In this document: piece after piece, positions 23,502 through 28,959 of the stretch
How positions within the stretch are numbered: position 1 is the stretch's first letter
How the letters are laid out: every line of letters starts with the position of its first letter
From: an uncultured Treponema sp.
Lineage (GTDB): Bacteria; Spirochaetota; Spirochaetia; Treponematales; Treponemataceae
DNA: 33,854 bases
Assembly: GCF_945873775.1 (NCBI RefSeq)
Contig: NZ_CAMCEC010000024.1
Span: 1 to 33,854 of the forward strand
Reading direction: 5' to 3'
Position numbers and translations under genes: made by a program
Notes under the pieces: model-generated
What the model saw: the letters and a program-made list of their open reading frames with translations, nothing else
Told to the model about the DNA's origin: nothing
The model's database searches: none

Positions 23502-23711
23502 TTACATCACGATTTTTTCAAACGCAACCGTTTTGTTTTTCATTGAGATTTTCGCGACTTTCCAGCCGAATTCTTCCGGTTCTTTTTTATATGTCAGGAA
23601 TGAATGGTCAAGAGGCACGCCTGCGATTCGTGCGATTTCGTCAAAAGTCAGGCTGAAAGATTCCGTTCCGTTTTCTTCTATATAATTCCAAAGTTTTTCG
23701 TATTTGCTCAT
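23502..23711 (-). CDS. Small conserved hypothetical protein, 69 aa
   Basis: The sequence KYEKLWNYIEENGTESFSLT followed by FDEIARIAGVPLDHSFLTYK has the look of a small conserved family seen in Firmicutes and spirochaetes; I cannot assign a function. Its ATG overlaps the TGA of the TfoX-like gene (ATGA, 23708-23711), so translation is coupled. It is the last gene of a five-gene minus-strand operon starting at 25180, and its stop is 12 bp from the operator array of the ATPase. Confidence 0.7.
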   Translation of the reverse strand: MSKYEKLWNYIEENGTESFSLTFDEIARIAGVPLDHSFLTYKKEPEEFGWKVAKISMKNKTVAFEKIVM

Positions 23712-24031
23712 TTTGATTTTTTCTTCTTTGGAATTGGTGTAATTTCTTCCAGAAACGGAATCACTTTGTCCAGAAGCTCGCGGTTCTCAATGTCGAGGAT
23801 AAAATGTTCCTTTGCGCCGTCGTAAGGAAATCCGCACTCCGCGTTGAATTCATTCATAACCGGCTCGATTTCCGGCAGCTTTTTCACAAAAACCGTGTTG
23901 TCGCACACAAGAAGAACTGGCTTTTCGTTCAAGTACGCCATATATTCGCCGAACATCTTGCGGTTCCGCACCTCGCCGTAACGTTCAATCTGCTCGCACA
24001 CAAAATCGATGTATTCTTTTGTTGTCGCCAT
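23708..24031 (-). CDS. TfoX/Sxy N-terminal domain protein, 107 aa
   Basis: The start YIDFVCEQIERYGEVRNRKM, then FGEYMAYLNEKPVLLVCDNT and FVKKLPE fit the TfoX N-terminal domain (also found in standalone small proteins). A Lys-rich tail ends the protein. TfoX in Gammaproteobacteria promotes competence, but standalone versions need not. ATG 24031 has AAGGCAAGGG upstream; an upstream in-frame start at 24076 runs into the preceding gene and is rejected. Confidence 0.8.
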   Translation of the reverse strand: MATTKEYIDFVCEQIERYGEVRNRKMFGEYMAYLNEKPVLLVCDNTVFVKKLPEIEPVMNEFNAECGFPYDGAKEHFILDIENRELLDKVIPFLEEITPIPKKKKSK

Positions 24032-24044
24032 TTTCCCTTGCCTT

Positions 24045-24323
24045 TTATTTATCCGCTTCCACTGGCTCTTGTCCAATCCAGCTTAACGCTTCGTTTATGT
24101 CCAGCGTTTTTCTTCCGTCGGCGTTCACAAAGAATGGGATTCCGATTCCGCCTTTCGCCTTGATTTCGTCAAAAACAGGCTCTCTGTCGCGCATTGCAAG
24201 AAATTCCTTCAGGTTCGATGTGTCCGACGTTATGCTGATGAACTCCGCCTCAAAACCTCTTGCCTTCTGAATCGCCTTGTAATTTCTGCAGTCAATGCAA
24301 ATCTCCGTTCCGTATACTTTCAT
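24045..24323 (-). CDS. Glutaredoxin-like protein, 92 aa
   Basis: A CxxC motif (CIDC, residues 9-12) follows the first strand MKVYGTEI, and GIGIPFFVNADG carries the cis-Pro loop of the thioredoxin fold. This is a small glutaredoxin-related thiol protein of the cytoplasm. ATTTGGAGG precedes the ATG, the same ribosome-binding context as at the D-headed genes. It sits between a VOC and a TfoX-like gene in the operon. Confidence 0.8.
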   Translation of the reverse strand: MKVYGTEICIDCRNYKAIQKARGFEAEFISITSDTSNLKEFLAMRDREPVFDEIKAKGGIGIPFFVNADGRKTLDINEALSWIGQEPVEADK

Positions 24324-24343
24324 TTTTCCTCCAAATATCTGTT

Positions 24344-24805
24344 CTATTTATTCAGGCACGATTTTACAAAGTCAACCGGAATATTCATTCGCGCGGCGGT
24401 TTCTTCTGCGGAAAGTCCCTGTTGCATAAAACAGAAAATCACGGTCTCAAGTTTTTCCGCCACTTCGATTATGTGCTTGTCCAAATCGTAAAAACGGATG
24501 ACGCGCTGTCCCCAAGGATGTTCGTGCAGTCCGTGAATGTAGCAAACGTCGAACGACTTCAGATGCCCGCAGAACGCGTCCAGATTGTCCTCCTCAAAAT
24601 AAAGTTCCCCGGCATTGTTCTGAAAAACAACATCGTCTGTGCGGATAAACTGCTGCCAGGTTTCAAGCGTCTGCAAAACTACGCCGCCTTCAAGAGTAAC
24701 GTTCGCCCCAAAATCAGCGACAACATTCAGCCCAAGCACATCATTATAAAAACGTTTGCTCGCCCCGATGTCTTTTACCGCAATCAAAGTTCCTGTAAAT
24801 TTCAT
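24344..24805 (-). CDS. VOC superfamily protein with helical C-terminal tail, 153 aa
   Basis: The VOC pattern is clear: FTGTLIAVKDIGASKRFYND, VLGLNVVADFGANVTLEGG, ELYFEEDNLDAFCGHL, and PWGQRVIRFYDLDKHIIEVA. After residue 118 a helical extension (SAEETAARMNIPVDFVKSCL) of about 35 residues is unusual for a one-module VOC protein. Substrate unknown. It is the second gene of the D-headed minus-strand operon (DUF3795, VOC, glutaredoxin, TfoX, small protein). It ends in TAG. Confidence 0.85.
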   Translation of the reverse strand: MKFTGTLIAVKDIGASKRFYNDVLGLNVVADFGANVTLEGGVVLQTLETWQQFIRTDDVVFQNNAGELYFEEDNLDAFCGHLKSFDVCYIHGLHEHPWGQRVIRFYDLDKHIIEVAEKLETVIFCFMQQGLSAEETAARMNIPVDFVKSCLNK

Positions 24806-24844
24806 TTTTTTCTCCTGACCTCGTTCGTTGCCATTACAATTTTT

Positions 24845-25180
24845 TCAACGCGCAAGCAGATTGTTCTTTGCGCACGGATTGTTCTTGTGAATCATTGCGA
24901 CTTTTCCGCAGCCTTCCATTTCCGCACAATCGTCGCAGGTACTTACTTTTTTGACGAGCGCACATTGTCGGATAGGGCAAAGTGAATCGCAGAACGGAGT
25001 TTTCCGTCCGTCTATGCGGCAGCCGTCGCAGTTTATCATTTCTGCAGTGATTTCAACGCCGTTCAGTTTTGACCATTCAGCTGCAACTTTTTTCCGCAGT
25101 TCCGAATCGTCTTCGACAGTCGCTTTTCTGGCCTCGCAGGATTCGCAGTCCAGTCCGCAAAATGCAATCAAGTTTTTCAT
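24845..25180 (-). CDS. DUF3795 Cys-rich protein, 111 aa
   Basis: IAFCGLDCESCEARKA is the DUF3795 start. Further cysteines at NCDGC, PFCDSLCPIRQC and TCDDCAEMEGC give 13 Cys in 111 residues, enough for a zinc or iron-sulphur site; the function of the family is not known. AAGGAAGG precedes ATG 25180. It is the first gene after the inverted D element, and a related domain is fused to a GNAT at 25586. Confidence 0.85.
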   Translation of the reverse strand: MKNLIAFCGLDCESCEARKATVEDDSELRKKVAAEWSKLNGVEITAEMINCDGCRIDGRKTPFCDSLCPIRQCALVKKVSTCDDCAEMEGCGKVAMIHKNNPCAKNNLLAR

Positions 25181-25203
25181 TTGTTTTACCTTCCTTTTTT
25201 TTT

Positions 25204-25440
25204 CTGGGGCTTCCCCTCGCTCTGTTTCGACAAGCGTTGGAGGGGAAACTTCGTCAACGGTCTCAACAACCGCTCGGGTCGGGCGTTCCGCACTTCGCTG
25301 TCCGCTCTAAGTCCTCGCCGTGCAAATCGCACGGCTACGGTCTTTGGCTTCGGTTGTTCAAACAACCTTCGCCAGTGCTTCATGCCCTAAGCTACGTTCG
25401 CACGCTCACTACCGAGTTTTTGCGTTGCAAAAACTCGCAG
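25204..25440 (-). repeat. Repeat family D, inverted copy heading the DUF3795 operon
   Basis: Read on the minus strand it has the hairpin with a TTTTTGC-aac-GCAAAAA stem, AGCTTAGGGCATGAAGC, GGTTGTT/AACAACC, CGTGCGA/TGCACG, the core GCGAAGTGCGGAACGCCC, and ends GAAGCCCC. Its front half is shorter than in the 9697 copy. Its tail has taken up a B-like piece (TTGTCGAAAC). The tail ends about 23 bp before the DUF3795 start. Confidence 0.8.
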
Positions 25441-25465
25441 TGAATGTTCCGTAAGTATCTTTTAT

Positions 25466-25563
25466 GTCATTATCGGGCTTGACCCGATAATCAGTTGAAA
25501 AGTTACAGTAGATTGATGACCGAGTTTGCTACGCAAACATCGCAGGTCAAGCTGGGCAATGAC
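25466..25563. repeat. Repeat family A copy with nested palindrome
   Basis: GTCATTATCGGGCTTGACCC to AATGAC, with one intact unit and a second split at 25515-25542 by GACCGAGTTTGC-tac-GCAAACATCGC. It lies between the D element and the stop of the GNAT-DUF3795 gene. Confidence 0.75.
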
Positions 25564-25585
25564 ATTGAGTCGCACCGTTTGCCTG

Positions 25586-26506
25586 CTACAAATTCTCTTC
25601 AAGAATTCTCATTCCTTCTTCTACGCTCTGACCGAGGATTTCCTGCATTTTTTGGAACTTGTATTTTTTGTGCAGGTTGTCTAGGACTTTGCGGTGGGCT
25701 TCTTTTCCGTGCCGGCGGATGAAGATTGCCTGTGCTTTGCTTGCGGCGGCTCCGTCGTTGCTTGGCGTGTAGAATCCTTTTTCGCATTTTTCGAGTTCCG
25801 GGCAGTCAAAGCAGCCGTCAAGTTTTTTTTCTTCGCAGCATTTTACGTTCGGGCATTTTCCGCCGGGAAACAGCGTGCCGAACGAGCAGCAGCTGAACAC
25901 CGAGCGGCAGCCTCCGCACCATTCGCCCAAAAAACAGTGGCCGCACGAAAGTCCGCAGATTGCCGTCATGTCAACGCCATGTTTTGCCGCCGCCACGATT
26001 TCAGCTTTCCAGCGTCCGCCGTTTTCCATCCGCTTCTGTTTTTCTTCTCCTTCTTCGGAAAGTTCCTTGCGGTAGATTCTCGTTTCCTCGCCACCGACCG
26101 ATTTTGCCGCCTTAAAAAATTCATAGCCGTATTTTTCGTAAAGTCCGATGTGGTCTGTTGAAATGTAGACCGCCTCGCGCCCCATGACGGTTGCAACGCT
26201 TTCCGCCCAGTTCAAAAGCTCGCCTGCGTAGCGATGGCCGCGATATTCGGGCGCGGTGTAGACAAAGCCAATCCAAGGAGAAAGTTCCGTCGGCTGAACA
26301 TCATCGAGCGGCGCAAAAGTACAGAACGAAACAAGTTTTTCGCCGTCGATCAAAAGAGGAACAAGCGTGGAATCCCCAAGCGTTTCTTTCAGTTTGTCTT
26401 CGTTCAAAAGCTGATAAAGAAATTTCGCCGCGCCCCAGTCAGCTTTCGCGATTTCCGCAAGCCAATGCGCCTTGTCGTTTGATGTGAAGTATTCGATGAT
26501 TTTCAT
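25586..26506 (-). CDS. GNAT acetyltransferase fused to DUF3795 domain, 306 aa
   Basis: Residues 1-150 are a GNAT domain (WIGFVYTAPEYRGHRYAGEL, acetyl-CoA loop RGHRYA; then HIGLYEKYGYEFF). A charged linker leads to a Cys-rich DUF3795 domain from about residue 178 (AICGLSCGHCFLGEWCGGC, CSFGTLFPGGKCPNVKCCEE, GCFDCPELEKCEKG). The fusion suggests that the Cys-rich domain binds a metal or acts as the acetylation partner. AGGAAGGAG precedes ATG 26506. It ends in TAG. The related standalone DUF3795 is 0.4 kb downstream on the same strand. Confidence 0.85.
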   Translation of the reverse strand: MKIIEYFTSNDKAHWLAEIAKADWGAAKFLYQLLNEDKLKETLGDSTLVPLLIDGEKLVSFCTFAPLDDVQPTELSPWIGFVYTAPEYRGHRYAGELLNWAESVATVMGREAVYISTDHIGLYEKYGYEFFKAAKSVGGEETRIYRKELSEEGEEKQKRMENGGRWKAEIVAAAKHGVDMTAICGLSCGHCFLGEWCGGCRSVFSCCSFGTLFPGGKCPNVKCCEEKKLDGCFDCPELEKCEKGFYTPSNDGAAASKAQAIFIRRHGKEAHRKVLDNLHKKYKFQKMQEILGQSVEEGMRILEENL

Positions 26507-26585
26507 GCTGTCTCCTTCCTATAAAAACAACGCCATTTCCGGCAGAGTTTATCTTATATCCTTAAAAATATAAGTAAAAATATAT

Positions 26586-26601
26586 CCTACCGAATGATAG
26601 G
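26586..26601 (-). promoter_or_regulatory. Possible operator upstream of the GNAT-DUF3795 gene
   Basis: CCTACCGAATGATAGG is an imperfect palindrome of the kind bound by TetR-family repressors, about 80 bp upstream of the gene, next to AT-rich -10-like sequences. No regulator gene is adjacent. Confidence 0.3.
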
Positions 26602-26651
26602 TTGTCAAGGGAGGGGAAACTCTTTACGTAGAATGTCCAGTTCTCTTTTTT

Positions 26652-26733
26652 GTCACGCGGATTTGTGATTTGCTACGTAAATCACTTTTTTTTTTACCGG
26701 CGGATTTCGTAGAAATCTGCAAATCCGTGTGAT
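26652..26733. repeat. Repeat family C, intergenic copy
   Basis: The 82-bp element has inverted ends GTCACGCGGATTTG and CAAATCCGTGTGAT, and two internal palindromes, GTGATTT...AAATCAC (26665-26685) and GCGGATTTC...GAAATCTGC (26700-26720), separated by a T-run. Two closely related copies lie inside hsdS. Confidence 0.8.
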
Positions 26734-26737
26734 TCTT

Positions 26738-26827
26738 TTACCCACCTAGCTTCTCGCCCAGCGGAAGCAGCTCTTCTTCTACTTTCTTATTTATATGGTG
26801 ATAGATGGAATATTTAGCCGCATATAT
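26738..26827 (-). pseudogene. C-terminal remnant of an HsdS specificity subunit
   Basis: The minus-strand reading VEEELLPLGEKLGG stop matches the C-terminus of the intact HsdS at 28960 (EQLLPLCEKLGA). Only about 29 codons are readable before an upstream stop. The DNA around its stop also matches the hsdS 3-prime end. It lies just below the nuclease gene and shows that the island once held a second hsdS or has been rearranged. A family C element follows directly, as in hsdS. Confidence 0.6.
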
Positions 26828-26863
26828 TTATCTAAATCTAACCAACTTATTAGTATTGCTGTT

Positions 26864-27535
26864 TTAAAAATCTACATTTATTTCATTTAACATGGTATCA
26901 AATATTTTTAGTTCCTTCTCATAACTCTCTTTTACAATAAATATTACATTCCCAAGTTCCGATGTCCAATATGATTTTTTATATGTGTTTAAATAATTCC
27001 TTATATCATTTTCACTCTTATTGATTATTAGGTACACACTGAATTGAAAATTTAATAATGATATGTATTCATTTAATTTGAAAAAATCATTATTAAAAGC
27101 ATCTTGGGTTAAATTTTCTGTTTGGGTTTTACACTCTAAAATCAGAAATTGGTCATCAATCTTTCTAGACTTTTGATTAGTATGAATTACAAAATCAGGG
27201 AACACTTTATCTTTGTCTAATTCGGATTTTGTTTCTTTATATTTTTTCTCTGTAACATTCTCTTGTAAATATGTTGTTCTTTCTAGCTTTTTATAAATCT
27301 CGGCATCTACAAAAAACTCATCATAAAAACCACTATTTTGTCTCTCTTTTTCAATTATTATCCTTAATTGATGATAAAGTTCATAAGTAAAAAGGCGTTC
27401 TGGATGACGTTCTAATTTTGAATACCCCTGAGGATTTGACAAACTATAATAATGTTTCGGAACATTCCGAATAGCTTCACAAAGATAGCCTAAAAGTTTT
27501 TCTCCCATATTATACACCTCATAATTTGTACACAA
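26864..27535 (-). CDS. PD-(D/E)XK nuclease-like protein, 223 aa
   Basis: Residues 115-150 carry FPDFVIHTNQ followed by FLILECKTQTE, the PD...ExK core of the PD-(D/E)XK nuclease fold. The N-terminal half (about 1-100) is helical with charged residues. The C-terminus has a strand-helix pattern (FSVYLIINKSEND). I infer a DNA endonuclease or restriction-related role. GAGGTG precedes the ATG at 27535. The gene is AT-rich. It lies beyond a terminator from the hsd operon, next to an HsdS remnant. Confidence 0.65.
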   Translation of the reverse strand: MCTNYEVYNMGEKLLGYLCEAIRNVPKHYYSLSNPQGYSKLERHPERLFTYELYHQLRIIIEKERQNSGFYDEFFVDAEIYKKLERTTYLQENVTEKKYKETKSELDKDKVFPDFVIHTNQKSRKIDDQFLILECKTQTENLTQDAFNNDFFKLNEYISLLNFQFSVYLIINKSENDIRNYLNTYKKSYWTSELGNVIFIVKESYEKELKIFDTMLNEINVDF

Positions 27536-27572
27536 TTAAAGCAATTCCTCGATTGCGTTGGATATTTCTTGC

Positions 27573-27595
27573 AAAAAAAACGCATCCGGATGCGT
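27573..27595 (-). terminator. Rho-independent terminator of the hsd/Abi-alpha operon
   Basis: On the minus strand ACGCAT-CCGG-ATGCGT (27580-27595) is followed by eight T. It lies 128 bp after the Abi-alpha stop. The gap up to 27722 holds no gene; a minus-strand TTGACC-17-TAATAT pair lies near 27627-27655 on the upstream side of the terminator. Confidence 0.8.
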
Positions 27596-27722
27596 GAAAT
27601 CTTTAGATTTTTGGTCTTCATATTGATATTAATAGTATTGACAAAAGTGGTCAAGTTTTTATTAAGTTCAATTTTAAATTATAAAACTAGAAATCAAGAG
27701 TATTTAGAACATTTTTTCTTGC

Positions 27723-28490
27723 TTAAAGTTTTATAAATTCATCACATTTATCAGAAACGCACACATTGCAAAACTGTTTTCCAAAATCAGTCAATTTAAA
27801 TTCAGAAAAAATTCTTATCCCAGTTTGCTTATTTCTTACAGATGAAAAAGCACCGTTTTGTTCTGTAACAGTTTTATCACTAAAAATAGGTTCTTGACTC
27901 TTGTATTCCCAGCAGCCTGAAAGATTCAAATGAGTTAAAAGACTATTATAAAGCCAAATATTTTCCTTAAAATAGAAATTTTCTAAAGGAAGCTCATTCA
28001 ATATTTCTCGGCTATTAAAAAATATCTGTTTATCTTCATCAATATCTTGCTCGTGATGAAATTTATATGATTTCTTACTTAACAAAAGCAAAAACAGACA
28101 TTCATCTCTTGTTAACTGTTCCAAAATACGAGGAAAAGCTGGACTATTAAACTTCTGTTTTTCTTTATCTACTGAAGATTTCAAAATATTATAAAACATT
28201 TCTCCAATAATACTTTCGTCTTGATTAATTGCTAGAGCCTGAATAGTTGGAATTGTAATATTAGGATTTGCTTCTACTAAATTTTCTTTTGGAACTTCAG
28301 AATTGATTCTAGCAAACCACTTTTCAATGCGATTATTCAAAAATTTAGTAGGCTGATAAATTGGACTTAAAATCAATTTTGCAACTTCTGCTGCAGAAAT
28401 TCCAATTTGCTTTGCAATAGGCGAAACAATATCTTTATATGCTTCTAATAATAAACCAGAATCCTTTGACATATTCTTCAAACGCCCCAT
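27723..28490 (-). CDS. Abi-alpha (DUF4393) protein, 255 aa
   Basis: LLLEAYKDIVSPIAKQIGIS at the start, then VAKLILSPIYQPTKFLNNRI, ENLVEANPNITIPTIQALAI and FYNILKSSVDKEKQKFNSPA match the DUF4393/Abi-alpha family, proteins linked with abortive infection. The C-terminal part (LTRDECLFLLLLSKKSY and following) extends the family pattern. The mechanism is unknown. Its ATG at 28490 lies one base after the TAA of the small membrane protein (TAA-a-ATG), so it is in the hsd operon. An internal ATG at codon 7 is an alternative start. Confidence 0.8.
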   Translation of the reverse strand: MGRLKNMSKDSGLLLEAYKDIVSPIAKQIGISAAEVAKLILSPIYQPTKFLNNRIEKWFARINSEVPKENLVEANPNITIPTIQALAINQDESIIGEMFYNILKSSVDKEKQKFNSPAFPRILEQLTRDECLFLLLLSKKSYKFHHEQDIDEDKQIFFNSREILNELPLENFYFKENIWLYNSLLTHLNLSGCWEYKSQEPIFSDKTVTEQNGAFSSVRNKQTGIRIFSEFKLTDFGKQFCNVCVSDKCDEFIKL

Positions 28491-28491
28491 T

Positions 28492-28956
28492 TTATATTTT
28501 CTTTTTTCTTGAAACTATATAATCAGTCATTTTTTTCAAAAACTTCTGTTTCTTTTTAGAGTTTTCCAAGAAATGTTTTTCTAAACCAGTTTTTATAGCC
28601 CATACTGTATAAGGATTATTACAAGGCTCTGCCATATCATACGCATTTGAAAACCAAAAAGTATTTCTTGCAGAAAGCCAATGACAATATAAATTGTAGA
28701 ACAATTTTTTATCTATTTTATTATTAAACAGCAAAAAGCAGGCAGTTTCTAATTCTCTGTCAATTTTCCATTTTAATTTTTTTGCATCTTCATCTTGATT
28801 TTTAGATTGCAATTTAGCATTTGCAGATTCAAGCCTGTCATACATAGTCATTAAAATTTCAAACCGATTATTTTTATTATCTCTAACAACTACATAAACA
28901 GAAACGGCAAGCGAAAGCAATGCTATAACAATTGTTGTTATTTCAAGTATTGACAT
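28492..28956 (-). CDS. Small membrane-anchored protein, 154 aa
   Basis: One N-terminal membrane helix (TTIVIALLSLAVSVYVVV, residues 7-24) is followed by a charged, helical cytoplasmic part with NRFEILMTMYDRLESANAKL and FYNLYCHWLSARNTFWF. It recalls DUF4760-type proteins but the match is not certain. It begins three bases after the hsdS stop and ends just before the Abi-alpha start, so it lies in the same transcript and may anchor or sense for the Abi-alpha protein. Confidence 0.7.
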   Translation of the reverse strand: MSILEITTIVIALLSLAVSVYVVVRDNKNNRFEILMTMYDRLESANAKLQSKNQDEDAKKLKWKIDRELETACFLLFNNKIDKKLFYNLYCHWLSARNTFWFSNAYDMAEPCNNPYTVWAIKTGLEKHFLENSKKKQKFLKKMTDYIVSRKKKI

Positions 28957-28959
28957 ATT

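Noticed and set aside
8064-25440. Integron attC sites
   Set aside because: The D elements lack the paired RYYYAAC/GTTRRRY core sites, are on both strands, can head several genes each, and no integrase gene is in the window.
27573-27655. Attenuator controlling the PD-(D/E)XK-like gene
   Set aside because: A possible minus-strand promoter lies before the terminator, but the -10 is weak and the terminator is fully explained as the end of the hsd/Abi-alpha transcript.
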